Positions 45,170 through 54,501 of a stretch of 64,000 nt of DNA are shown piece by piece; position 1 is the stretch's first letter, and each line of letters opens with the position of its first letter. The translations under genes were made by a program, and so were the position numbers. Under the pieces are notes generated by a model. It had not been told where the DNA came from. It made no database searches and worked only from the letters and a program-made list of their open reading frames with translations. Source of the stretch: Flagellimonas abyssi (GTDB taxonomy: Bacteria; Bacteroidota; Bacteroidia; Flavobacteriales; Flavobacteriaceae); assembly GCF_019457905.1 (NCBI RefSeq), contig NZ_JAHZSV010000019.1, positions 1 through 64,000 on the forward strand. Direction: 5' to 3'.

Positions 45170-45880
45170 TTAACCCTCTGGCACAACGGCCATGGTCAAT
45201 ACCGAAACCGATACGCCCTTTTGTTGTAGAAGTGTTTTGGTACAAGATTCAATGGTGGCTCCCGTGGTAATCACATCGTCCACCAAGAGCACATGTTTAT
45301 ATTTCCGGTGGTTTGATGCATTCAGAGTAAAAGCATCCTTTGAGCTTTCCCAACGGCTTTGCCTATTCTTTTTGGTAAGAGTCTTTATGTTTTTTGTTTT
45401 GATCAGCCAATCATCGCAATAGGTCGCGCCAATTTGCTCTGCAATGGTTTTGGCAAACAGGGCCACTTGGTTGTACCCGCGTTTTTTTAGTTTTTTTGGA
45501 TGAAGTGGTACAGGTACTACGGCATCAACGTTTTTTAGTTGCCCATTTTCCATTAAAAGAGCACCGCACCATTCCCCAAAAAAACCTCCGATCTGTTCCT
45601 GATTTTTGTATTTTAACCAGTGCAATAAATTTTTAACAAGGCCATTTTTTGTAAAAAAAACAAAAGAAGCAGCCTTTTTTATCGGAATTCTACCATAAAA
45701 TCTACGGTCCACTGCATTTTCTTCCAGATAGTTATGATCGGTGAGTGGCACATCATGTCGACAAACGGCACACAAAATACGTTCTCCACTAAATAATTGG
45801 GCATTACATCCAAAACATACCCTTGGCAATAGGATGTTGTTAATCTCGTTTATTATCTTAGCCAACCTTTTTGGTATCAA
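45170..45880 (-). CDS. ComF-family phosphoribosyltransferase-like protein, TTG start
   Basis: 236 residues. The N-terminal zinc motif is VCFGCNAQLFSGERILCAVC and the PRPP loop is VLLVDDVITTGATIES. ComF proteins take part in DNA uptake and gap handling in competence-capable bacteria, while many others have a housekeeping role. The frame has no ATG before the cysteine motif and an in-frame TAA sits six bases upstream of a TTG at 45880, so translation should begin at TTG. It is divergent from the coiled-coil gene with 33 bases between starts. Confidence 0.87.
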   Translation of the reverse strand: MIPKRLAKIINEINNILLPRVCFGCNAQLFSGERILCAVCRHDVPLTDHNYLEENAVDRRFYGRIPIKKAASFVFFTKNGLVKNLLHWLKYKNQEQIGGFFGEWCGALLMENGQLKNVDAVVPVPLHPKKLKKRGYNQVALFAKTIAEQIGATYCDDWLIKTKNIKTLTKKNRQSRWESSKDAFTLNASNHRKYKHVLLVDDVITTGATIESCTKTLLQQKGVSVSVLTMAVVPEG

Positions 45881-45913
45881 ATCTTATACAATTTAGAGTA
45901 GTCTGTCAACCCC

Positions 45914-46810
45914 ATGAACTCCCAAGATAATAATTTCAACTACAAAATTATCTTTGCCGCAATGGCAGCGGTCATCGTGGGTATACTTATAGCCTTTTAT
46001 TACAGCTATGCACAGTCCAAAAACCAAATGATCTATCTAGAAGAGGAAAAGGGACTTTTGGTAAAAGATTTGACATTGATGCGGGCCGAGGTCGACCGGT
46101 TATCGGGATTGAACGAGGTGAATGAAATTGAACTACAGACCTCACGTTTTCGGGTACAGCAACTTCTGGACTCGGTAGGAAGGTTAAACTTTAGCATTAC
46201 CAAGCTGAAGGACACTCGAAAAGAACTCCGAAAATTGGAACTGCGTTTTGACAGTCTTAAGCTCAAGAACAACTTTTTACGCTATAATAATAGTTTGTTG
46301 GCAAGCAAGTACGATGAAACCATAAAGCAGTTGGATGAGCTCCGTGGTAAGGCGAACAATATGCAGCGGACGGAATCTTTGCTGAGGGAGACCAACAAAG
46401 AGCTCTCCCGGGAACTCCGAATCAAAAGTTACCTCAAATTGCAAGATGCTGAGGGCAGTGGATTCAGGTTAAGGGCGGGCAGGCCCATCAAAACGAACAA
46501 GGCTTCAGTGATCGAAAAGTTAAGAGGGTGCGTCACCATTTTAAGCGATCCCGACTCCAGAGGGGACATCAAGGTGCTCTATTTACAGTTTTTGGATCCC
46601 AATATGGCCATTATCGAGGACAACGCCAATACTATTTCCGTAAGTGGGAACACTTACAGCAAAAAAGTGGAGATTGTCTACACAGGAAAGGAAATCAGTA
46701 TTTGTGATGCCATTACGGTGCCAGAAGGCTCATTGGTAGAAGGAATTTACACCCTAAATGTATTTGAGGACGAAAGATTGCTGGCTTCGACGGAATTTCA
46801 GCTGAAATAG
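45914..46810 (+). CDS. Membrane-anchored coiled-coil protein of unknown function
   Basis: 298 residues. One membrane helix (about residues 12-31, IIFAAMAAVIVGILIAFYYS) follows a short cytoplasmic tail. Residues 40-165 form a long coiled coil (for example LMRAEVDRLSGLNEVNEIEL and TRKELRKLELRFDSLKLKN). The C-terminal 130 residues are a small beta domain (LYLQFLDPNMAIIEDNANTI). It is conserved in flavobacteria as a hypothetical protein. The layout suggests a periplasmic scaffold, with a gliding or envelope role possible but unproven. Confidence 0.75.
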   Translation: MNSQDNNFNYKIIFAAMAAVIVGILIAFYYSYAQSKNQMIYLEEEKGLLVKDLTLMRAEVDRLSGLNEVNEIELQTSRFRVQQLLDSVGRLNFSITKLKDTRKELRKLELRFDSLKLKNNFLRYNNSLLASKYDETIKQLDELRGKANNMQRTESLLRETNKELSRELRIKSYLKLQDAEGSGFRLRAGRPIKTNKASVIEKLRGCVTILSDPDSRGDIKVLYLQFLDPNMAIIEDNANTISVSGNTYSKKVEIVYTGKEISICDAITVPEGSLVEGIYTLNVFEDERLLASTEFQLK

Positions 46811-46834
46811 CATACTTCTTTTTGGGTAAAATTC

Positions 46835-46842
46835 TATTTTTG
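46835..46842 (+). promoter_or_regulatory. -7 promoter box at the glyQS start codon
   Basis: TATTTTTG ends only four bases (CCCA) before the ATG at 46847. If used, transcription would start at or next to the ATG and give a leaderless message. Confidence 0.45.
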
Positions 46843-46846
46843 CCCA

Positions 46847-48388
46847 ATGGCAAATCAGGAAGACATTTTTAAGAAGGTTATCTCCCATGCGAAGGAGTAC
46901 GGTTATGTATTTCAATCCAGTGAGATCTATGATGGACTTAGCGCAGTTTACGACTACGGTCAGAACGGCGCCGAGCTAAAAAAGAATATTCGTGAATATT
47001 GGTGGAAGGCCATGGTGCAGCTCAATGAGAACATCGTGGGTATTGATGCTGCCATATTTATGCATCCCACCACTTGGAAGGCCTCTGGCCACGTGGATGC
47101 CTTCAACGACCCTTTGATAGACAACAAAGATTCCAAAAAAAGATACCGTGCCGATGTCCTTATCGAGGACTATGTTGCCAAAATTGAAGCTAAAATCGAT
47201 AAGGAGGTTGCCAAGGCAGAAAAACGTTTTGGTGATAGCTTTGATAAGGAACAGTTCTTGGCCACCAACCAAAGGGTGATGGACTACCAAGAAAAGGCTG
47301 ATACCATCTTAAAACGTATGGGTAAATCCCTTGCCAATGAAGATTTGGCAGATGTAAAGGCACTGATTGAAGAATTGGAGATTGCCTGTCCACTTTCAGG
47401 ATCAAAGAACTGGACCGACGTAAAGCAATTCAACCTGATGTTCGGCACCAAGTTGGGAGCTTCTGCAGATAGTGCGATGAACCTTTACCTTCGTCCGGAA
47501 ACTGCTCAAGGTATATTTGTCAACTTTTTGAACGTACAAAAAACCGGAAGGATGAAGATTCCGTTCGGGATTGCCCAAACAGGTAAAGCCTTCCGTAATG
47601 AGATTGTTGCCCGTCAGTTTATCTTCCGTATGCGGGAGTTTGAACAGATGGAGATGCAATTCTTCATAAAACCGGGTACTCAAATGGAGTGGTACGAAGC
47701 CTGGAAAGAAAAACGAATGAAATGGCACCTTTCTTTGGGCATGGGAGCAGACAATTATCGTTTCCATGACCACGAAAAATTGGCCCACTACGCCGATGCC
47801 GCGGCCGATATCGAATTTAAGTTCCCATTCGGATTCAAGGAATTGGAAGGAATCCACTCCCGTACCGATTTCGATTTGGGCAAGCATGAGGAATACTCGG
47901 GAAAGAAACTCCAGTATTTCGACCACGAAGAAAACCAGAGCTACACCCCTTATGTCTTGGAAACATCCATAGGATTGGACCGTATGTTCTTGGCCGTGTT
48001 CTCCAATTCGTTACAAGAAGAGGAACTGGAAAATGGTTCCACACGTACCGTACTTAAAATTCCAGCTGTGCTGGCACCGAACAAGGTTGCTGTTCTACCA
48101 TTGTTAAAACGTGACGGATTACCAGAAGTTGCCCAAAAATTGGTAGATGAGTTAAAATGGGATTTCAATGTGGATTATGATGAAAAGGATGCCGTAGGGC
48201 GTCGTTACCGTCGTCAAGATGCGGTAGGAACACCTTTCTGTGTGACCGTGGACCATCAAACCTTGGAAGACGATACCGTAACCATTCGCCACAGGGATAC
48301 CATGGACCAAAAACGCGTGAAACTTTCGGAAGTGAAGGACATTATCTCCAAAGAAGTAGATATGCGATATTGGTTGCAGAAAATCTAG
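46847..48388 (+). CDS. glyQS: Glycyl-tRNA synthetase, dimeric type
   Basis: 513 residues, the single-chain alpha-2 GlyRS seen in Bacteroidota, not the two-subunit E. coli form. N-terminus MANQEDIFKKVISHAKEYGY with FQSSEIYDGLSAVYDYG, class II motif 2 region GKAFRNEIVARQFIFRMREF, the motif 3 region ETSIGLDRMFLAVFSN, and a C-terminal anticodon-binding domain (KVAVLPLLKRDGLPEVAQKL; VTVDHQTLEDDTVTIRHRDT). It charges tRNA-Gly. The convergent fhs gene overlaps its last four bases. Confidence 0.96.
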   Translation: MANQEDIFKKVISHAKEYGYVFQSSEIYDGLSAVYDYGQNGAELKKNIREYWWKAMVQLNENIVGIDAAIFMHPTTWKASGHVDAFNDPLIDNKDSKKRYRADVLIEDYVAKIEAKIDKEVAKAEKRFGDSFDKEQFLATNQRVMDYQEKADTILKRMGKSLANEDLADVKALIEELEIACPLSGSKNWTDVKQFNLMFGTKLGASADSAMNLYLRPETAQGIFVNFLNVQKTGRMKIPFGIAQTGKAFRNEIVARQFIFRMREFEQMEMQFFIKPGTQMEWYEAWKEKRMKWHLSLGMGADNYRFHDHEKLAHYADAAADIEFKFPFGFKELEGIHSRTDFDLGKHEEYSGKKLQYFDHEENQSYTPYVLETSIGLDRMFLAVFSNSLQEEELENGSTRTVLKIPAVLAPNKVAVLPLLKRDGLPEVAQKLVDELKWDFNVDYDEKDAVGRRYRRQDAVGTPFCVTVDHQTLEDDTVTIRHRDTMDQKRVKLSEVKDIISKEVDMRYWLQKI

Positions 48389-50052
48389 AACAAGCCGGTA
48401 ATCTCTCCGTCATCATTAATGTCGATACCTTCAGATGAGGGGCGTGTTGGTAATCCTGGCATTCGCATAATGTCTCCTGTGATAGGGATTAGGAAGCCTG
48501 CACCCACTGCAATTTCAATTTCCCGTACGGTAATGATAAAATCCTTGGGCCTGCCCAGAAGTTTTGGATTATCGGATAACGATTTTTGTGTTTTGGCAAT
48601 ACAAACCGGTAGATGATCTAGCCCTAAATCTGTTATTTTACGCAAATTGCTGTTGGCCTTTGCGGTATAGTCCACATATTCCGCGCCATAAATTTCGGTA
48701 GCAATGGTGGCTATTTTGTCCTTTACACTGGATTTCCAATCGTAAAGTGGTTTAAATGCCGAAGCTTCCGATTCCACAATTTCAATGACCGCTTTGGCCA
48801 GCTCCTCGGCTCCTTCACCTCCTTGGGCCCAAACATTGGCCACGGCTACCCGAATTCCTTTGGATGCCGCCAATTCTTTGACTATGGCAATCTCTTCCTC
48901 CGTGTCCGATACAAATTTGTTGATGGCGATTACAGGCACCATTTTAAACTTACCGATGTTTTCCAAATGCTTTTCCAAATTTGGAAGTCCCTTCTTCAAA
49001 GTGGCTACGTTGGGTTCCGTCAACGATTTCAAATCAGCTCCTCCGTGATATTTTAGGGCTCGAATTGTAGTGGTAAGCACCACTGCTTTTGGGGTTAGGC
49101 CGGCACTTTGACATTTGATATCGAAAAATTTCTCGGCTCCGAGGTCAAAACCAAATCCAGCTTCGGTAACCGTGTACTCGGAATGCGTCATTCCCATTAA
49201 GGTGGCAATCACGGAATTAGTTCCCTGAGCAATGTTGGCAAATGGTCCACCGTGAATAATGGCCGGGTTTCCCTCAATGGTCTGCACCAAATTGGGTTTT
49301 ATGGCATCTTTCAACAAAGCGGTCATGGCACCCTCGGCTTTCAAATCTTTTGCGTAGATAGGTTTTTTATCGTAGGTATAGCCGACAAAAATATTTCCTA
49401 ATCGCTTTTTTAAATCGCTCAAACTTTCCGCCAAACATAAAATTGCCATAATTTCAGATGCTGCGGTTATGTCAAAACCGGTCTCTCTGGGTACACCCGA
49501 ATTAGTGCCGCCCAGACCTACGATGATGTGTCGTAACGAACGGTCGTTCATATCCATAACGCGTTTCCAACCTATGGTTCTGGGGTCCAGGAGCAATGAA
49601 TTGGTCTTGCTTTGAATGTTATTGTCGATTATGGCAGATAATAGGTTATGCGCCTTTTCAATAGCAGCAAAATCGCCCGTAAAGTGCAGGTTGATGTCTT
49701 CCATGGGCAACACTTGGGAATAACCGCCTCCCGTGGCCCCTCCTTTGATTCCGAACACAGGGCCCAACGAAGGCTCTCGCAATACTACGGTAGATTTTTT
49801 CCCCAATCGGTTCAAACCTTCGGAAAGACCGATGGACATAGTGGTTTTGCCCTCACCGGCAGGGGTCGGGGAAATGGCCGATACCAAAATAAGGTTGCTG
49901 TTCTGTGCTTTTTCCCGATTTATGGCATTCAGGGGAAGTTTGGCCTTGTATTTTCCATACAATTCTATATTGTCAGGGTCGATACCAAATTTTTCAGCAA
50001 TGGAGGAAATATGTTGCAGCGAAACACCTTTGGCGATTTGTAAATCTGTCAT
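48385..50052 (-). CDS. fhs: Formate-tetrahydrofolate ligase
   Basis: 555 residues, full length. The P-loop is TPAGEGKTTMSIGL (residues 63-76), with LREPSLGPVFGIKGGATGGG, the HFTGDFAAI segment and a C-terminal GDIMRMPGLPTRPSSEGIDI. It makes 10-formyl-THF from formate, THF and ATP, feeding purine synthesis and the one-carbon pool together with the cyclo-ligase at 17733-18296. It is the only gene in its transcript as far as can be seen, and the 100 bases after its start hold no other gene. Confidence 0.97.
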   Translation of the reverse strand: MTDLQIAKGVSLQHISSIAEKFGIDPDNIELYGKYKAKLPLNAINREKAQNSNLILVSAISPTPAGEGKTTMSIGLSEGLNRLGKKSTVVLREPSLGPVFGIKGGATGGGYSQVLPMEDINLHFTGDFAAIEKAHNLLSAIIDNNIQSKTNSLLLDPRTIGWKRVMDMNDRSLRHIIVGLGGTNSGVPRETGFDITAASEIMAILCLAESLSDLKKRLGNIFVGYTYDKKPIYAKDLKAEGAMTALLKDAIKPNLVQTIEGNPAIIHGGPFANIAQGTNSVIATLMGMTHSEYTVTEAGFGFDLGAEKFFDIKCQSAGLTPKAVVLTTTIRALKYHGGADLKSLTEPNVATLKKGLPNLEKHLENIGKFKMVPVIAINKFVSDTEEEIAIVKELAASKGIRVAVANVWAQGGEGAEELAKAVIEIVESEASAFKPLYDWKSSVKDKIATIATEIYGAEYVDYTAKANSNLRKITDLGLDHLPVCIAKTQKSLSDNPKLLGRPKDFIITVREIEIAVGAGFLIPITGDIMRMPGLPTRPSSEGIDINDDGEITGLF

Positions 50053-50152
50053 AGTAAATTCTTATGTGTACATGGAAAGGAATTTCCAAAATGTATCTAC
50101 AAGATACTATAATCGGTTGAGTAAAACTATGATATTTGTAAGTGTGGAGCAG

Positions 50153-50668
50153 CTATTCCACACGTTTGCCCTCTGTGGTAAAGGAGAGTCCTTGTTGGCC
50201 AGAGGTGGAGATCATGACACCTTCAAAATAGGGTTCGTGGGAAGAGGGCTTAATGGACCATTGGAACAGAAAGTTGGCTCCTGTTCCTCCGGAACGGTCC
50301 TTTTCATCAATCACAATTTCTACCGTTTCCATCGGTTTAATATAGATGGTTTCATCAAAATATGTCCTGATAGGGTTGCCCTTGGTATCAAAATACTCTG
50401 CCTTATTGATATAAATCGTGTCCCTTAGATTGGTGTTGCGCATGCTTATGGTGCTCGTAAGGTTGTGGGTGCGGTGTTCCGTTTCACTATAAATTTCGGA
50501 GTATACGGATAGGTACGATGTTCCGCTCATCAATGAGTCTTGAACTGAAATGGCAGCAGTTCTATTGCTCCAGTTCACTGGGTCAATAGAGCTGACCTCT
50601 TTCTGTACTTTTTCGGTGCAGGAAAAAATCAATAGTAAAACTACAAGAGAGACAAAATTTCTAATCAT
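50153..50668 (-). CDS. DUF3124 lipoprotein
   Basis: 171 residues from the ATG at 50668, chosen over 50731 because it starts a lipoprotein signal (MIRNFVSLVVLLLIFSC, Cys17). The DUF3124 pattern is clear: SYLSVYSEIYSETEHRTHNL, TSTISMRNTNLRDTIYINKA, YIKPMETVEIVIDEKDRSGG, then TGANFLFQWS. Function is unknown; it is found in cyanobacteria, Bacteroidota and others. It is free-standing, and its stop is 100 bases from the start of fhs. Confidence 0.87.
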   Translation of the reverse strand: MIRNFVSLVVLLLIFSCTEKVQKEVSSIDPVNWSNRTAAISVQDSLMSGTSYLSVYSEIYSETEHRTHNLTSTISMRNTNLRDTIYINKAEYFDTKGNPIRTYFDETIYIKPMETVEIVIDEKDRSGGTGANFLFQWSIKPSSHEPYFEGVMISTSGQQGLSFTTEGKRVE

Positions 50669-50782
50669 ATACTTGGCAAAAGTATAACTAAGATACGGAT
50701 TACGGACAAATGCCTTGTAACGTATGGTCATTGTTTTGGTAAACGACTTACCCTAACACTTTGAAATGGACAAAAAGATTTT

Positions 50783-51265
50783 TTATTTTTTCTTGATAGG
50801 GACCCAAAACTCCTCCTCAGATTCTGGATGTTCCCCTTTGTATTTGTCACCCATTAGTGCAAAATAGGGTCTGCTATCCATTTCGTATTCGGAATTTGGC
50901 AGCCAATCGCCATACATGTATTTGAAGGCCCTTATCGCTTCACTTGGCTTGCCTTTGTACGGAAAAACGGCATACAATCCTTCGGGAATGGTCAAACTTT
51001 CCATGCCCTCGGGTATTTCTTCAATTTTCGAAACTGCAATGGCCGCCCATCTTTCAAACTGAAGGGTTGGGTCAAAACTTTGAAAAAATGTGGTGGTGGG
51101 ATAGATTTCTATGGCATAGCTATCATTGTTGACAACATGGTTTATTTCTTTTTTACGGGGAGAAAAGCCCTGCCATAGTTCAAAGATGTTATTGTTGGCA
51201 AAGGAGGTGATTGATTTTTTCCCGACCAATATGGTGACCGGCAAAGTTTGTATTCTTGGATTCAT
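50783..51265 (-). CDS. GyrI-like effector-binding domain protein
   Basis: 160 residues with the GyrI/AraC-effector fold: NIFELWQGFSPRKKEINHVV, RWAAIAVSKIEEIPEGMESL, LYAVFPYKGKPSEAIRAFKY and MYGDWLPNSEYEMDSRPYFA. Such domains bind small hydrophobic cations or drugs, and some have hydrolase activity. There is no DNA-binding domain. Its ATG touches the stop of the TonB receptor gene (TAA then ATG), so translation is coupled. Confidence 0.87.
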   Translation of the reverse strand: MNPRIQTLPVTILVGKKSITSFANNNIFELWQGFSPRKKEINHVVNNDSYAIEIYPTTTFFQSFDPTLQFERWAAIAVSKIEEIPEGMESLTIPEGLYAVFPYKGKPSEAIRAFKYMYGDWLPNSEYEMDSRPYFALMGDKYKGEHPESEEEFWVPIKKK

Positions 51266-53326
51266 TTAGAAGACATAGTTTAATTGCAGCCCTCCAAAAT
51301 AATTGCGTCCATTGCCCGGATAATAATATCTAGGTTGTGCCCCACCAAATCCAACAGCGTTGATCAATACGGACTGGGCATAGTTGGTATCAAAAATATT
51401 GTTGACCCCGGCATTTATTCCTAGACTGATATGGGATAAAAGCGATGTTCGGAACCCCAACTTGGTATGGAACACGTTAAAGGAATCACTGCTGATAGAA
51501 TTGGAATCCGTCATGGGAATGTCGTCCACGAACTGATGGGTCAGGTTCAATCTCAGACCATTGGAATGCCTAAAATCTATTCCAGAGCTCAATCGGTTCT
51601 TCGGCACTCCTGTGAGCGGATTGCCCGAGTAATTGTTGTCACCGTCCACAAAATCCACAAAATTGTGGTCGTTAAGAGTGTAGCTGAGATAGGGTGAAAA
51701 AGTTACGGATGAAGATAGTTTTCCTCTGTACTGCAAGTCGATTTCCACACCTTGGTGGCGTGTTTTTCCCGCATTTCTTCCTATGTATTGGTCCTCACCG
51801 ACCCGCTGGGCCACCAAAAGGTTTTTCACGTCCATTCGGTATGCCGTAAGGTTGACCCCAAGTTTTTTATGAAGTAGCATCCATTCAGTGCCAAGCTCAT
51901 AGTTCGTTCCTGTTTCTTGGGCAATATTCGGGTTGATGACACCTCCAGGGGTCAATGTCTCTTCTAAACTTGGGTTGGAAAATCCCCTACTGACATTGGC
52001 ATAGATGCTTCCATTTCTGATTTGATAGGAGAGCCCTACGTTCGGAAGTAGTATGGCATCAAAATCACGTTTGGCCGAGGCGTTGTCCGATCCATCGCCG
52101 AAGAGGTCCCTAAAATCATAATGGGTCTTGTTCCAGTTAAGGCCTACTTGGCCGGAGAATCTTTCAGTGATAGGATAGGTGAAGGTTCCAAACAGGTTAA
52201 ACTGTCTCCTAAATTCAGAATTGTCGCTAAGTTGTGAGCCTTGCAGACTTCCATTGCCATTGTTTTTCTCATAAAGATTCTCAAAAGTGCCCCAATGGTA
52301 CTCGTCCCTGTAGAACTCGCCCCCAAAACTGATATCCGCCTTTCCCCAATTGCCCGCAAAACGGCTTCGGAAACCATAACCATTGGTGAATTCGTCCAAA
52401 ATGTCAAATGGTCTGGGTTCGTAATGGTCCAAATAGGTGTAGAAGACACTGGTAGTATTCTGTAACTGTTCCGAAAATTGATAGGTATGCGATAGACCTG
52501 TCAAAATATACTTGTTGGCTTCGTAACCCTGCGATTCCAACCAGTTTGAAGGTGCCCGCGTAGGATCTTCCTCAAAATCGGTAAGATTGATGGAACTCGG
52601 GATATGCGCTGTGTTGTCGATATAGTTCACCAAAAGGGCAAGACTGCTTTTTTGTCCGGTCCGCAATTTGGTGTTCAGGAGTAGCCCATCACGTTGGAAC
52701 TGGCTGTTCTGGCGGTAGCCATCGGTTTCCAAATGGTTATAGCTAAGGGACATATCAAGGCCATCCTCCGAATGGGAGAAGGTCAGGTTGTCCTTGAGCA
52801 TGTTGTAAGATCCTATCGTGAACGAATTGATGAGATGAGTCCTATCTTGGACAGATGCCTTGGTATCCAGTAAAATGGCACCACCCAGATTGGCCCCGAA
52901 TGCTGAAGCTTTTGGACCTTTAATTACCTCTACCGCGCCTAGATTCTCAAAATCGTAGGCCTCGATGGTCGAGGAACCCGTTCCATTGGTCACAGGGATG
53001 CTGTTAAAATACATTCGCAACTTGTTGGTGCCATAAGGGGTTCTCGCCCCCATGCCCCTTACGGTAATACGGTTGGTGTTGATGGCTCCGGAAAGAATGT
53101 AGACCCCGGAAATCTGGTTGATGGCCGATGGAATATCGATAGGGTTGAACCGTTCAAAAGTTTGCCCCGCTATTTTGGAGGAGACCGTTATGCCTGTAGC
53201 TTTTTTGGGGATGGCATCCTGGGTCAGCACCACCTCGTCCAAACGGGTAATGGAATCGTTCTGGGTATCTTGTGCTATCATGTCTACCATGATGAGCAGA
53301 AATAATACACAGGGAAAATATTTCAT
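51266..53326 (-). CDS. TonB-dependent receptor, FecA/siderophore type
   Basis: 686 residues from the ATG at 53326, which starts a signal peptide ending MIAQ. There is no N-terminal regulatory-like domain. The plug reads TRLDEVVLTQDAIPKKATG, SAINQISGVYILSGAINTNR, ITVRGMGARTPYGTNKLRM and GPKASAFGANLGG. The barrel ends GGLQLNYVF, with a C-terminal Phe. Receptors of this size carry siderophores, vitamin B12 or metal chelates. It is flanked in one operon by an exported Gfo/Idh/MocA protein (30 bases upstream) and a GyrI-like protein. Confidence 0.92.
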   Translation of the reverse strand: MKYFPCVLFLLIMVDMIAQDTQNDSITRLDEVVLTQDAIPKKATGITVSSKIAGQTFERFNPIDIPSAINQISGVYILSGAINTNRITVRGMGARTPYGTNKLRMYFNSIPVTNGTGSSTIEAYDFENLGAVEVIKGPKASAFGANLGGAILLDTKASVQDRTHLINSFTIGSYNMLKDNLTFSHSEDGLDMSLSYNHLETDGYRQNSQFQRDGLLLNTKLRTGQKSSLALLVNYIDNTAHIPSSINLTDFEEDPTRAPSNWLESQGYEANKYILTGLSHTYQFSEQLQNTTSVFYTYLDHYEPRPFDILDEFTNGYGFRSRFAGNWGKADISFGGEFYRDEYHWGTFENLYEKNNGNGSLQGSQLSDNSEFRRQFNLFGTFTYPITERFSGQVGLNWNKTHYDFRDLFGDGSDNASAKRDFDAILLPNVGLSYQIRNGSIYANVSRGFSNPSLEETLTPGGVINPNIAQETGTNYELGTEWMLLHKKLGVNLTAYRMDVKNLLVAQRVGEDQYIGRNAGKTRHQGVEIDLQYRGKLSSSVTFSPYLSYTLNDHNFVDFVDGDNNYSGNPLTGVPKNRLSSGIDFRHSNGLRLNLTHQFVDDIPMTDSNSISSDSFNVFHTKLGFRTSLLSHISLGINAGVNNIFDTNYAQSVLINAVGFGGAQPRYYYPGNGRNYFGGLQLNYVF

Positions 53327-53356
53327 AGAATTTAGTGGAATCGTTAGCAAAATAGA

Positions 53357-54463
53357 TTATTTTTCGAGTAAGATGGTAACTCCTTTTTCAGCACTTTCAC
53401 GAGCGGCATCCAAAATTTCAATAACCAGCATATTGTTTTCTAAAGAAGAAAGGTCAAATGGGGCCATATTGATAGAGCCGTTCACTACGCCTGCCAAAAA
53501 TGAGAATCCATCGGTATAAGGAGCAGGTCTTTTGGGAAGGGTCATTTTCTCTTCTTGAAAACCATCATACCCTTCGGCCATACGAATTCTTAGTTCTTTG
53601 TCGTTGTCCGCATAGATGGCTCCGGTTAGCCCGTACAGTTCCATATCTTTTCTTCCTATGGGCCAGTTCCAAGAAGGCTCCAAAATGGCTTGTGAATCAT
53701 CGTAGGTAAGGATGATGGTCGCATCATCATCAACTTTTGGATTATTTTCTGATTGCATTTGTTGTGTCACAGCGGTAACGGTATTGGGTCTTTCACCTTT
53801 TTTGAGCCATGTCACCAAATTGGCTCCGTAACAACCAAAGTCCGTTATGGCACCTCCTCCATTCAGAATAGGATCTTGGAGCCACTCCAGAAACTCTTCG
53901 TTCACACCAATTTTAACTGGCCCTCGATGACCATCACGAACAATCACTTTTCGTAGTGCTCCAATTTTTCCATTGTCCAAAAGGTCTTTTGCCCTGTGAT
54001 TGGTAGCGTACCATGTGGTTTCGTAATTGGTGAGTAAATATATGTTGTGTGCCTCGGCCAGGTCTTTCATTTTTTTGGCATGTTCCATACTAACGGCCAA
54101 AGGCTTTTCCACCATTACGTGTATTCCTTTTGGTGCGCAGATTTGAACTACTTCCAGATGATCATATATGTTGCCAAAAGCGGTCACCGCCTCTGGCTGG
54201 GTGGCAGAGATCATTTCTTCCAAACTGTTGTAGACCAGATCCATGGAAAGCCCATATTGATCAATATATTTTTGGGCAAGCTCGTGATTGGGCTCGGCAA
54301 TGCCAACAATTTTTATATCTCCAATATTTTTACGTCCTAAAATAGAATGTACGTGGGTGTGCGTGAGTCCCGCAATACCAATTTTAAGAGGGTCTGATTG
54401 GCCAAATAGGGCTGTGCTTGCAAAAAACAAACAAGACAAAAAGAAAAAGACTGATCGTGCCAT
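53357..54463 (-). CDS. Exported Gfo/Idh/MocA-family oxidoreductase
   Basis: 368 residues. Residues 1-21 are a Sec-like signal peptide (MARSVFFFLSCLFFASTALF, cut after GQ) without a twin-arginine motif. The Rossmann start is LKIGIAGLTHTHVHS, an odd glycine loop, and the family catalytic Lys120 lies in VEKPLAV. The C-terminal domain reads NGGGAITDFGCYGANLV. Exported members usually use the Tat path so that NAD is bound before export. The first gene of an operon with a TonB receptor, it may act on an imported sugar-like ligand; that is inference. Confidence 0.85.
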   Translation of the reverse strand: MARSVFFFLSCLFFASTALFGQSDPLKIGIAGLTHTHVHSILGRKNIGDIKIVGIAEPNHELAQKYIDQYGLSMDLVYNSLEEMISATQPEAVTAFGNIYDHLEVVQICAPKGIHVMVEKPLAVSMEHAKKMKDLAEAHNIYLLTNYETTWYATNHRAKDLLDNGKIGALRKVIVRDGHRGPVKIGVNEEFLEWLQDPILNGGGAITDFGCYGANLVTWLKKGERPNTVTAVTQQMQSENNPKVDDDATIILTYDDSQAILEPSWNWPIGRKDMELYGLTGAIYADNDKELRIRMAEGYDGFQEEKMTLPKRPAPYTDGFSFLAGVVNGSINMAPFDLSSLENNMLVIEILDAARESAEKGVTILLEK

Positions 54464-54501
54464 ATGGATTAATGGGATTTTTAATGCTATAAAAATAGAG
54501 A

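Noticed and set aside
47402..47926. 174-codon minus-strand frame in glyQS
   Set aside because: Shadow frame opposite a conserved synthetase core.
49733..50428. 231-codon plus-strand frame across fhs and the DUF3124 gene
   Set aside because: It spans the divergent antisense of two supported genes and their gap; no family features.
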